Made by a program: the position numbers and the translations under genes. Below the pieces are notes generated by a model. That model was not told where the DNA came from, did not search any database, and saw only the letters and a list, made by a program, of their open reading frames with translations. A stretch of DNA of 22,392 nucleotides, taken from the NCBI GenBank assembly GCA_023253875.1, contig JALRFC010000005.1:1-22392 (forward strand), in the 5' to 3' direction. This document shows, in pieces, positions 8,827-16,409 of the stretch; position 1 is the first letter of the stretch; the number at the start of each line of letters is the position of its first letter. This stretch comes from Candidatus Kapaibacterium sp. (lineage in GTDB: Bacteria; Bacteroidota; Ignavibacteria; Kapaibacteriales; UBA961).

Positions 8827-9564
8827 TCAGCCTTGGACTTTTTCGCCGATCCATGCACCAATCATGGACAATACTCCGCCCAAAATCAATGCAAGCATGA
8901 TTTCATCAAAACCGGGTGGTACCAAAGCCAATGTCAATATATCTACATTGATGACCAACGTGAACAATCCTGCAAGAGCCGCCTCCATGATTGTCACACC
9001 TGCTGATCTATACCCGATCAAAAAGCCGGTGATGAAGAGTCCGATCACAAATGCAATCATCAGTGGTGTAAAGACAAAACCAAGGAAGATGATGAGCAAA
9101 GTTGAGACCAAGATTGACACCATTACTCCAAGAATGGTACCTGCCAATACCCAACCCCATTCCAGATGCTTCACTTCTGAAGTAGATTCCATTGTACCCT
9201 GCAACATTTCGCCGGCCCATGCACCTGCAAAAGACAGCATGATACCATTGAGTCCTATGAGCAAGATATGCTCAGGATGAATGTCTGCAAAACCTTGCAG
9301 ATTCATTCCTGGGAGAACATAATACAAAGCCAAGCTCACAAGCACGGAGGATATGACAGGCTCGGCAATTGTCTCATCCTTTGAGAGTAGTCCAGCTACC
9401 ATTCCACTTAATATAAAGCCGGAAAGGAGCGAAAGAACGGGGAATGGCAATGCGGCAAATGTAGTTCCGCTCACCCAACCCAAACCAAAGACGGCAATCA
9501 AACCGATGACCAGTGATCCCGCCACACTTTTCAGATCCAATGAACCTGTTATACCATTGCCCAT
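8827..9564 (-). CDS. Polytopic inner-membrane protein of unknown function, internally duplicated
   Basis: This 245-aa protein is almost entirely hydrophobic, with roughly eight membrane segments. It consists of two similar halves of four segments each. The first half ends in GIMLSFAGAWAGEMLQG (about residues 108-124) and the second in GGVLSMIGAWIGEKVQG (last 17 residues). The preceding parts also align, each with a P-x-hydrophobic helix followed by a glycine-rich turn (SGFILSGMVAGLLS against IGLFITGFLIGYRS). No catalytic or transport motif is recognisable. The start at 9562-9564 is supported by AAGGA seven bases upstream on the minus strand (about 9572-9576), one of the clearest ribosome-binding sites in the window. 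The gene has its own divergent promoter region and is separated from the SBBP gene by 109 bases. It could be a small transporter-like or DUF-type membrane protein; I do not assign a family. Confidence 0.8.
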   Translation of the reverse strand: MGNGITGSLDLKSVAGSLVIGLIAVFGLGWVSGTTFAALPFPVLSLLSGFILSGMVAGLLSKDETIAEPVISSVLVSLALYYVLPGMNLQGFADIHPEHILLIGLNGIMLSFAGAWAGEMLQGTMESTSEVKHLEWGWVLAGTILGVMVSILVSTLLIIFLGFVFTPLMIAFVIGLFITGFLIGYRSAGVTIMEAALAGLFTLVINVDILTLALVPPGFDEIMLALILGGVLSMIGAWIGEKVQG

Positions 9565-9624
9565 GTGAGAATCCTTGAAAAATGAATATGAATAGCAATA
9601 AATTCAGGAAATTGCATGAATGAT

Positions 9625-9653
9625 TGCACTAAATAGTGCATTGTCAAGACAAT
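9625..9653. promoter_or_regulatory. Two adjacent operator-like palindromes in the divergent promoter region
   Basis: TGCACTA-AA-TAGTGCA (9625-9640) is a perfect 7-2-7 palindrome. ATTGTC-AA-GACAAT (9640-9653) is a perfect 6-2-6 palindrome sharing its first base with the end of the first. Read on the minus strand, the second contains TTGACA (9647-9642), a good -35 match, with a poor -10 (ATCATT, 9624-9619) 17 bases on. The TGCACTA palindrome would then fill the spacer exactly, as expected for a repressor operator. The site lies between the membrane-protein gene and the flippase operon and could control either or both. Confidence 0.45.
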
Positions 9654-9700
9654 ACGCAAATTTTTTTGTAATTACGAGCATGGAAAGCTGATTTTTGCGT
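9654..9700. promoter_or_regulatory. Separated inverted repeat before the flippase gene
   Basis: ACGCAAA (9654-9660) and TTTGCGT (9694-9700) are perfect 7-base inverted repeats 33 bases apart, just upstream of the flippase start at 9726. A run of seven T residues follows the first arm. This could be a pair of half-operators or the 5' leader of the plus-strand operon. Seven-base arms at this spacing can arise by chance, so the support is weak. Confidence 0.2.
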
Positions 9701-9725
9701 TGAATTTCTCATTACTCACAGTAAA

Positions 9726-11033
9726 ATGCGCATTCAAGATCATATAGGAAAAATCACATGGACCATGCTTGATAAAGCATTGTTTATGGCATATGGACTC
9801 ATTCGGCTCTATCAAGTAAGCCTGATGCATCCGGCTGAGTTTGGACTATTCGCACTATTGGATGCTATCATCATTGCCATTTCCACTCTCACCGATAGCT
9901 TTGCATTGAATGGAATTGTGAAATATGGCTCAAGAATACAAGAAAGAGCCAAATTCAATGCTTTGATCGCTTTATCACATATTGGTTTATCAGGAATTCT
10001 CTCACTTGGAATCTATCTGGCTGGTAATAGTGTAGCATATCTCTTTGGGGAACAACAATTGATTCATGTTGCAGAATATGTTCCAATATTGATGGCGCTT
10101 ACCATTCCCAGACTCTTTTTTATCAAATTCCTCCTGAGAGAAACGCATATGCGATCGGTGTTTATCGCAAATGGCACCTGGTTTTTCACCATGATTGGAC
10201 TCACGATCTATCTAGGCATGCATAAAGGTGAATTGAATTTGTCAGACATGGTCTATATCTCGGGTGCCGGCTCTGCGATTGGCTCACTTGCCGGTGGATT
10301 ACTAGCTTTTCGATCCATTGAATTTGCTATGCCCACTCTACAAGTATTTCGAGAATTCATCCGTTTTGGGGCTTTTCAAGTGGCTTGGAATATTCCTGCT
10401 ACAATCATGCGACATTTGGATATCTATATAGTGCAGTACTTTTTTGGTACTGCTATCGTTGGAATTTTTCAGTCTGCAAAAACACTGTATCGTTTCTTTG
10501 AAGCACTCATCGATGGAATCAGTGGTCTTTATTACCCTGCTTTGGTACGAATGCATGCCAGAGGCGATCGAAATGCGGAACATGCAATGACCTCAAAAAT
10601 CATTTCATTCACCATGTTTTCAATGACGGGAATAGTTTTGATCTTTCAAATTGGAATTGGAGAATGGTTGGTGAATACATTTTTAAGCGAAAAATATATG
10701 ATGGCCTATCAACATTTTTCTCTGCTCATGCTCACTGCCATTATTTTGCCGATGATGATTACTGCCATCATTTTCATCACAAGAGATCACATGAAAGCGC
10801 TCTTGGCAAATGCAGTGATCAGTTCACTGACCGGTATTATTGTCTCAATCATCATTGGTATGAGTGGTCATTCTGAATTCATTGCTCTCGGTACTATGAG
10901 CTATACCATTACTTTTTCTTTGATTGGCATACTCTATGCCATCAAACAAGGTATATTTTATCCAATGGATTTTTTCAGGGCAATTCCCGATACAGTGCAT
11001 TTTGTACAAGCTCTTCTGCAGAAAAAATCATGA
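9726..11033 (+). CDS. Wzx/MATE-like polysaccharide flippase family protein
   Basis: This 435-aa polytopic protein has about 12 hydrophobic segments spread evenly over its length and short charged loops. The N-terminal segment (about residues 10-60, with YQVSLMHPAEFGLFALLDA) resembles the helix 1-2 region of polysaccharide biosynthesis and lipid-linked oligosaccharide flippases. The central part contains FGAFQVAWNIPATIMRHLDI and FGTAIVGIFQSAKTLYRF, as in Wzx/RfbX relatives, where the Y/F-G-x-x-x-x-G-x-(Y/F) stretch recurs. The likely role is moving lipid-linked glycan units across the inner membrane. The downstream glycosyltransferase overlaps it by 4 bases (ATGA at 11030-11033), which supports a shared glycan pathway. 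No good Shine-Dalgarno precedes the ATG. The substrate is unknown, and a broader MOP-superfamily exporter is possible. Confidence 0.8.
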   Translation: MRIQDHIGKITWTMLDKALFMAYGLIRLYQVSLMHPAEFGLFALLDAIIIAISTLTDSFALNGIVKYGSRIQERAKFNALIALSHIGLSGILSLGIYLAGNSVAYLFGEQQLIHVAEYVPILMALTIPRLFFIKFLLRETHMRSVFIANGTWFFTMIGLTIYLGMHKGELNLSDMVYISGAGSAIGSLAGGLLAFRSIEFAMPTLQVFREFIRFGAFQVAWNIPATIMRHLDIYIVQYFFGTAIVGIFQSAKTLYRFFEALIDGISGLYYPALVRMHARGDRNAEHAMTSKIISFTMFSMTGIVLIFQIGIGEWLVNTFLSEKYMMAYQHFSLLMLTAIILPMMITAIIFITRDHMKALLANAVISSLTGIIVSIIIGMSGHSEFIALGTMSYTITFSLIGILYAIKQGIFYPMDFFRAIPDTVHFVQALLQKKS

Positions 11034-11956
11034 AAGCACTGTTTGACATCATCATTCCCACATATAATAATCGTGATGAATTACTGGCATGTATTCATGG
11101 GTTTGAACAGCAAACATTGAAAGATTTCCGCTTATTGATTTGCATTGATGGTTCTACCGATGATACGCGTGAATCCATTGAACATTTGCAATCTTTATCA
11201 TCATTGAACATTAATATACTTCAGCATTCAGATGGATTGAATCATGGTAGAAATGCCACGAGAAATCTGGCACTCCCTCATATAACTGCACCATACCTTG
11301 CTTTTCTGGATTCAGATGCCGTTCCTGAACCGAACTTTCTCCAAGAACATCTTACAATACTGGAAAAAGAATCATGTATTTCTGCAGGTGATTTAACATA
11401 TACCAATGCAGATTCAAATGCATGGGCTCATTACTTGCACTCAAGAGGAAAAAAGAACTATGATCAGGGAGAGAGGATTCCATTCAAGTATATCACCACA
11501 GGAAATCTTGCATTACCGAGCACAATGTTTATTGAGCTTCAAGGACAAGATGCACAGATGAAATTATATGGAGGAGGAGATACGGAATTTGCTTTTCGAT
11601 TATACTCGCAGTTTCAAAGGCCGGTATATTATGCAAAACGTGCAATTGCATATTCAATCATGCACAAATCCCTCTCTTTTGCCTTTGATCAAATGCAACA
11701 ATTCGGAGCAGTGAATCTTCGATATATCCGAACAAAACATCCCGAATTCACTGAAATATTCAGAATTGGAGAACTCACTGGAAATTCAATGCGATCATTA
11801 CTGACTCGATTCGCATTGCATCCTGCATTTGGAAAAATATCAGAAGGATGTGCAAAGTCTCTTCCGATTTTCCTCACAAAAGGATTCATCGCACATGCAG
11901 TGGGAAGTAGAATTCTCTTTGGATGGACAACAGGTAAAGATCCATTTCAAGCATGA
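11030..11956 (+). CDS. Family 2 glycosyltransferase
   Basis: This 308-aa protein has a GT-A fold. The N-terminus FDIIIPTYNNRDELLACI is the nucleotide-binding start of GT2 enzymes. ICIDGSTDDT follows at about residues 36-45, NHGRNATRNLAL at about 71-82, and the metal-binding DxD motif appears as FLDSDAVPEP (about 93-102). GGGDTEFAFRL (about 182-192) takes the place of the later ED acceptor-site motif. No membrane helix is evident, so it probably acts on the cytoplasmic face of the inner membrane, transferring a sugar from a nucleotide donor to a lipid carrier or glycan. The start overlaps the flippase stop as ATGA. The last 10 bases overlap the rpe 3' end on the opposite strand. Donor and acceptor cannot be read from sequence. 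Confidence 0.9.
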   Translation: MKALFDIIIPTYNNRDELLACIHGFEQQTLKDFRLLICIDGSTDDTRESIEHLQSLSSLNINILQHSDGLNHGRNATRNLALPHITAPYLAFLDSDAVPEPNFLQEHLTILEKESCISAGDLTYTNADSNAWAHYLHSRGKKNYDQGERIPFKYITTGNLALPSTMFIELQGQDAQMKLYGGGDTEFAFRLYSQFQRPVYYAKRAIAYSIMHKSLSFAFDQMQQFGAVNLRYIRTKHPEFTEIFRIGELTGNSMRSLLTRFALHPAFGKISEGCAKSLPIFLTKGFIAHAVGSRILFGWTTGKDPFQA

Positions 11957-12591
11957 GATTTCATATTGGCGATATTCGATTTCATATCACCTGAAAAAAT
12001 CCCGGATCCACTAACAATAATATTCACTCCTGCATCAATCACATCTTTGACATTGTCAGTCTTCACACCACCATCAATCTCTATCTCAACATGATGATAT
12101 CCGGACTCATCAAGATATCTACGAAGCTTTCTTGCTTTGTCAAGAACACTCGGAATAAAGGCTTGTCCACCAAAACCAGGATTCACAGACATGAGTAAAA
12201 TGAAGTCTACATAAGGCGCAGCTTCAAATGCATATTCAATCGGCGTTATTGGATTGAGAACTACTCCTGCTTTTTTTCCGTGAGCTTTGATTAATGCAAT
12301 CGTTCTATGCAAATGATTGCATGCTTCAACATGTACCGAAATCCAATCAGCACCGGCCTTTGCAAATGCAGGAATATATGCATCAGGATTACTCACCATG
12401 AGATGACAATCAAGTGGAAGTGTAGTATGAGGTTTAATGGCCTCAACTATCAATGGACCAATCGTGATATTTGGTACGAAATGGCCATCCATAACATCTG
12501 CACCTGCTAACTCACATCGCTTCACTTCAGATTCTAATTGAGAAAAATCAGAAGAAAGAAGCGATGGAGCAATGATGATGGGATGTTTCAT
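11947..12591 (-). CDS. rpe: Ribulose-phosphate 3-epimerase with a deletion in the metal-binding strand
   Basis: This 214-aa TIM-barrel enzyme of the pentose phosphate pathway normally interconverts ribulose-5-phosphate and xylulose-5-phosphate. Conserved elements are IAPSLLSSDF (N-terminus, Ser10), the His63 metal ligand in DCHLM, LLMSVNPGFGGQ (about 132-143) and EIDGGV with Asp173. In canonical Rpe the second strand reads GADxIHxDVMDGHFVPN; here it is AGADVMDGHFVPN (residues 30-41). Five residues are missing, including the His of the metal-binding HxD pair. The reading frame is intact and the junction is at about 12495/12496. The enzyme may be inactive, altered, or the gap may be a sequence error. 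The start lies 2 bases after the upstream stop (TAATCATG), and the 3' end overlaps the convergent glycosyltransferase by 10 bases. Confidence 0.92.
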   Translation of the reverse strand: MKHPIIIAPSLLSSDFSQLESEVKRCELAGADVMDGHFVPNITIGPLIVEAIKPHTTLPLDCHLMVSNPDAYIPAFAKAGADWISVHVEACNHLHRTIALIKAHGKKAGVVLNPITPIEYAFEAAPYVDFILLMSVNPGFGGQAFIPSVLDKARKLRRYLDESGYHHVEIEIDGGVKTDNVKDVIDAGVNIIVSGSGIFSGDMKSNIANMKSHA

Positions 12592-12593
12592 GA

Positions 12594-14795
12594 TTAATGT
12601 TTGACTGTCAATGGAATAATGGAAATATTCATTCCTTGTTGAACATTCACTGAATAGAGTCCACTTGGCAAATCATTGGTACCAAATTCAATGTGTTGAA
12701 TATCTGCTGAGGCAGATATTTGCATTGTTTTCAATACTCTTCCTGATATCATATCAGAAATGCGAATTGAAATCTTATCTGAACTATATGATTGATATGT
12801 CAAGAATACACTTTCAGAAGCAGGATTTGGAAACAGAGACAATCCACTATCACGATTGATTTGTTCACTGACGGAAGTGACAAGGCTGAAATCTCTATCG
12901 AATCTCGGCACTAATTTATAGCGTCTTGATCGAAAATCTGAACTGATGATTCCACGGACAAAATCGACTTTCTCACCAATGGTTGGTTTCACTCGATTGG
13001 TAATCGATGCAATACTATCTCTGGTTGTATATTTCAATTTGCTTTCATCGGTTTCAACGCGTATACCTTTGGTCATGTCTGATTGTGAATCTTCATCCAC
13101 AATAATAAATTCTCCCGTTAATTGAGGAGCCGATGGTTCAATTGTACCGATTACTACATTTGAAAATTCCACGAGCATATCACGCCATTTGTCGGAACCT
13201 TCAACTCCACCTGCATTCGTTGTGAAATCTGATGTTTTAAGCTTGACCGGAGCATATGGAGTTTCATTACCCAATACTTCTATTGAATCGATATTTCCAA
13301 AAAACACAACTCCACTGAATTCCTGCAGACGAGAAGTAAGTCTCACTTTTTGTCCGCGCTTCAATTGCATCGCTTTGGAATTATTCCCTTGTCTATAGAA
13401 TGTGGCTCCTGAATATGCACTTATTCCATCTTGAACCACTGCTCTCGCTTGATTTTGAAATCTGTCACCAAAGATGTCAGAGGAATCACACATTACGATA
13501 CCCTCAATGGTTACCGAAGCGCCATTCATATTTCTGACAGCATCAATCGTGTCAGGCATTTTTACATCTGCAATTGAAGGGTAGGTATCAACAACTTTGT
13601 AAAAATAATCCGTAGAAACCGGTAAGCGATATTCATTGCCTTTTTCATCAATCGCAAAAATGTGAAAACGAACAATAGTTCCGGCTGCTTGAGGAGGTAT
13701 TGATCCAATCCAACTTCCTGTGAGATCTTCCAAGGCAGGATACTTTGTATATGTTTTTCCACCATCAATGGAAACATTTAATCCGATATTTTCCATTGGG
13801 ACAAGATGCGTTCCGCTCAATACATCATATACAATGTCAATTTTGTCTTTTGAAGATGGAAACAATTTTGATGGTCTTTGTACAACCAAACTAATGGTAG
13901 CAGGTTTTGGTCCAGCACTGACATCCTTTTGCAATGCCGGTGCAATGGAATATGTGTATAATTGAGAACCACCTCCGCCTTGTCCACCACCACCTCCACC
14001 ACCGGCGGTAAAAGTCGTGGTGATAAATCCTTCAACGCTAAATATCTTTTGCCCTACAGTATAACTTGCAAATTGTGATTCTTCGATGAAATGGTTTTTT
14101 GTGGTGAAATTTCCGGATTGATCTGACATTGGAATTTCATTTCCCTTTCCATCAGAAAACATGATTACAGGACTTGTGGAGCTAATGACAACTGAATCAA
14201 ATCTCACTTTTCTTCCGGCATAGATGCTTGCAGTTGTTTTGGGATTTCTTGCTCGAGTGCCTGAGTAAAAATCCGACACTTTCAGCGCAGGAATTACATC
14301 CATACCTGAGTTTCTTGAAATTGTTTTTACAGGTATTGCAGTTATCAATTCAAGTGCCGGCAATGCTCTTCTTTGCTGATTGAAATCGTCGAATTCATAT
14401 GGCAGGGTCGTCACCATAACCGTACATTCAACAATATCACCTGTTTTGATTTTATCAAACTGAGTTGTTCTGATATTAGTATCTCTTTGGAAAATCGCAA
14501 TTCCTGCATTTGGCTCAATACTTGAGTCCGCTCCGGATAGATAAGTAAGCCAACTTTTTCCAACAAGCATGATTGGTCTTCTATCACCTCCTGTTGCATT
14601 GATCAATACATTATTCTGGGCTTTTCCTCTCACAATGACAGTATCACCAAAATACTGTGAAAGGTAGGATGGAATTGCTAAAGAATCCGCGGATAATACG
14701 GCAATGTCTTGCACGGATTTGGTATCAATTGAGTAAGCAATTGTATGCATGAAGCATATTGTTGCCAGAGCAAAAAGGAGATTTTTGAATTGCAT
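12594..14795 (-). CDS. Secreted multidomain protein with OB-fold-like repeats and T9SS type A sorting tail
   Basis: I start this at the ATG 14793-14795, giving 733 aa that begin with a clear signal peptide (MQFKNLLFALATICFMHT). A frame-open Met 48 codons further upstream would lack a signal peptide at its N-terminus and would run into rsmH. After the signal come beta-rich segments with patterns such as TVIVRGKAQNNVL, VTIEGIVMCDSS and EKVDFVRGIISSDF, resembling OB-fold-like domains of secreted FCB proteins; this is a tentative call. A Gly/Gln-rich stretch (about residues 262-277) acts as a flexible linker. The C-terminus has a classical T9SS tail: LSLFPNPASESVFLTY, then GRVLKTMQI, then LPSGLYSVNVQ. 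It lies 67 bases after rsmH and 2 bases before rpe, placing a secreted protein inside the mraZ-led run. The substrate and role are unknown. Confidence 0.82.
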   Translation of the reverse strand: MQFKNLLFALATICFMHTIAYSIDTKSVQDIAVLSADSLAIPSYLSQYFGDTVIVRGKAQNNVLINATGGDRRPIMLVGKSWLTYLSGADSSIEPNAGIAIFQRDTNIRTTQFDKIKTGDIVECTVMVTTLPYEFDDFNQQRRALPALELITAIPVKTISRNSGMDVIPALKVSDFYSGTRARNPKTTASIYAGRKVRFDSVVISSTSPVIMFSDGKGNEIPMSDQSGNFTTKNHFIEESQFASYTVGQKIFSVEGFITTTFTAGGGGGGGQGGGGSQLYTYSIAPALQKDVSAGPKPATISLVVQRPSKLFPSSKDKIDIVYDVLSGTHLVPMENIGLNVSIDGGKTYTKYPALEDLTGSWIGSIPPQAAGTIVRFHIFAIDEKGNEYRLPVSTDYFYKVVDTYPSIADVKMPDTIDAVRNMNGASVTIEGIVMCDSSDIFGDRFQNQARAVVQDGISAYSGATFYRQGNNSKAMQLKRGQKVRLTSRLQEFSGVVFFGNIDSIEVLGNETPYAPVKLKTSDFTTNAGGVEGSDKWRDMLVEFSNVVIGTIEPSAPQLTGEFIIVDEDSQSDMTKGIRVETDESKLKYTTRDSIASITNRVKPTIGEKVDFVRGIISSDFRSRRYKLVPRFDRDFSLVTSVSEQINRDSGLSLFPNPASESVFLTYQSYSSDKISIRISDMISGRVLKTMQISASADIQHIEFGTNDLPSGLYSVNVQQGMNISIIPLTVKH

Positions 14796-14862
14796 ATTGG
14801 TACTTCGTATTGGTGAAATTGTTCGGCAATATAACAAAAGCTCATGGCTCGGAAGGGATATC

Positions 14863-15831
14863 TCAGCACTTTTCAGCGATTCGCAACTTCGCGGTTCTCG
14901 CACGAGGATTTCGTGCAATTTCTTCTTCACTTGCTTCAATGGGCTTATTTGTCAGAATATGTATGGTGGGTATTGCATCATCTTGTTTTGATGCCAATTC
15001 TTTAAATACATGTTTCACAATTCTATCTTCAAGCGAATGATAGGACATAATTACTATTCGACCGCCCTTCTTAAGTTTCGGTATGATTCCTCTGATTGTG
15101 GCTTCCAAGACATCCAATTCACCATTGACCGCTATGCGTAGTGCTTGAAATACTCTTGCCAATGATTTTGATGCAAGATGTGGTGGAACGCATTCTTCAA
15201 TGATTAGTCGCAAATCATATGTTGATTGCAGAGGAGCCGCACGGCGGCGCTCAATGATCCGCCGTGCGATTATTCTTGCAAAAGGCTCTTCCCCGAAACC
15301 TCGCAGAATATGGTGGAGTTGACCCTCCTCAACTGTCTGCAGCAATTCTTCCGCCGTTTGGCCGTTCGGACCGAATCGCATGTCCAATTTCGTATTGAAT
15401 CTATAACTGATTCCTCTTTGCCCCTTATCCAATTGTCTCGATGAAACTCCCAGATCCAATAAAACACCGGAAATGGAATCATTCGGAATTGCATCTTCAA
15501 TCATTGAAACAAAATTTGATTGCCTCAATGATAACTTCGATGGTGTCTGCTCAAGAATCTCATGAAATTTCTCTTTGCAATGCGCTATCGCATCAGGATC
15601 AGCATCATAAGAAATCAATGTACCGTCATTTTCCAATCGAGCGAGTATATGGGATGTATGACCTCCACCACCCAATGTTCCATCAATATACACACCATGA
15701 TTTCCAAGCACCATGAGTGCATCCAAACATTCTTTCAACATCACCGGCAAGTGATAGTCATATTCTTGCAATTCGGGATTATCGGCGACTCTTGGTCTGC
15801 GCTTGGATTTGTATTGTTTTTTACTGCCCAT
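14863..15831 (-). CDS. rsmH: 16S rRNA (cytosine(1402)-N(4))-methyltransferase
   Basis: This 322-aa protein is RsmH (MraW), which methylates N4 of C1402 in 16S rRNA using S-adenosylmethionine. The SAM-binding loop YIDGTLGGGGHTSHIL is at about residues 48-63. GVLLDLGVSSRQLD, the catalytic-region LDMRFGPNG (usually LDMRMDP), RVFQALRIAVNGEL and IVIMSYHSLEDRIVK follow in family order. A basic N-terminal stretch (KKQYKSKRRPR) and about 24 residues precede the usual HxPVML start. The gene overlaps mraZ by 11 bases, the usual tight mraZ-rsmH pairing, so translational coupling is likely. It is unusual that no ftsL or ftsI follows; the next gene encodes a secreted protein. Confidence 0.97.
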   Translation of the reverse strand: MGSKKQYKSKRRPRVADNPELQEYDYHLPVMLKECLDALMVLGNHGVYIDGTLGGGGHTSHILARLENDGTLISYDADPDAIAHCKEKFHEILEQTPSKLSLRQSNFVSMIEDAIPNDSISGVLLDLGVSSRQLDKGQRGISYRFNTKLDMRFGPNGQTAEELLQTVEEGQLHHILRGFGEEPFARIIARRIIERRRAAPLQSTYDLRLIIEECVPPHLASKSLARVFQALRIAVNGELDVLEATIRGIIPKLKKGGRIVIMSYHSLEDRIVKHVFKELASKQDDAIPTIHILTNKPIEASEEEIARNPRARTAKLRIAEKC

Positions 15832-16276
15832 TCGGACGCTGCATCACCTGTGAAGCAACCTGCTCATAACTTGCTTCAAATTTTGAGAGATAGATTTCAA
15901 ATTCTTCGGGTTGCCACAATTCGATATGATCAATCATGCCGACTATCACAACCTTTCCATCTATACCCGCAAAATCCAAATACTTTTTTGGCACCATGAT
16001 TCTTTGCTGACCATCCAATTCAACTTCCTCACTCCATGCCAATACTGTCCGGAGAAAGAATCTACTCTGTTCATCATATTGATTGAGCTTGGCATATTCA
16101 AGCTCATAACGACGCCACTCATCCAAAGGATATGCCGCGACACAGCGATCAGAGCCTCTGGTAAGCACGAATGTATTCAGTGCCTCCGGAGACAAAGCCC
16201 GCCGCATCTTTGCAGGGATATTCAATCGACCTTTCGAGTCAACAGAATATGTTTCTTGTCCTTTGTAAAATGCCAT
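15821..16276 (-). CDS. mraZ: Transcriptional regulator MraZ
   Basis: This 151-aa protein has two SpoVT-AbrB-type domains. The first (about residues 7-50) contains YSVDSKGRLNIPAKMRRAL, the second (about 78-121) contains VELDGQQRIMVPKKYLDFAG. MraZ forms a ring-shaped oligomer and binds tandem GTGGG-type repeats in its own promoter, controlling the dcw cluster. Matching repeats are present here at 16410-16465, about 135-190 bases upstream of the start. The 3' end overlaps rsmH by 11 bases. The start at 16274-16276 fits the family N-terminus (MAFYKGQETYSVD); only a weak GTGAG precedes it. Confidence 0.97.
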   Translation of the reverse strand: MAFYKGQETYSVDSKGRLNIPAKMRRALSPEALNTFVLTRGSDRCVAAYPLDEWRRYELEYAKLNQYDEQSRFFLRTVLAWSEEVELDGQQRIMVPKKYLDFAGIDGKVVIVGMIDHIELWQPEEFEIYLSKFEASYEQVASQVMQRPNGQ

Positions 16277-16302
16277 CTCACTACGGAAATAATGAACGAG
16301 TG

Positions 16303-16325
16303 CTAACAGGAATACTAACAGGAAT
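16303..16325. repeat. Tandem 11-base direct repeat in the mraZ leader
   Basis: CTAACAGGAAT occurs at 16303-16313 and again at 16315-16325, separated by one base, giving a 12-base period. It lies 27-49 bases upstream of the mraZ ATG, probably in the 5' untranslated leader or at the promoter. Perfect 11-base copies suggest either a protein-binding site or recent slippage. Confidence 0.6.
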
Positions 16326-16409
16326 CAACACTACACTAATCTAAACCGGCTCCCTCTACTCGCTGCATGCCAATTCAATTGTTTTGTGTCTGTAAAGAAA
16401 ATGACTTCC

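Noticed and set aside
8864..9280. Plus-strand open frame of 138 codons over the membrane-protein gene
   Set aside because: It is antisense to a coherent membrane protein with a good ribosome-binding site, and its composition follows from that gene.
13967..14009. CCACCACC-rich tract as a microsatellite or recombination site
   Set aside because: It encodes an in-frame Gly/Gln-rich linker in the secreted protein and has no other repeat features.
14796..14939. 48-codon N-terminal extension of the T9SS protein
   Set aside because: It would overlap the rsmH 3' end by 77 bases and bury the signal peptide; the ATG at 14793-14795 gives a normal export signal.
15562..16306. Plus-strand open frames of 145 and 131 codons over mraZ and rsmH
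   Set aside because: They lie antisense to well-conserved genes, read as His/Cys/Ile-rich low-plausibility protein and have no ribosome-binding site.
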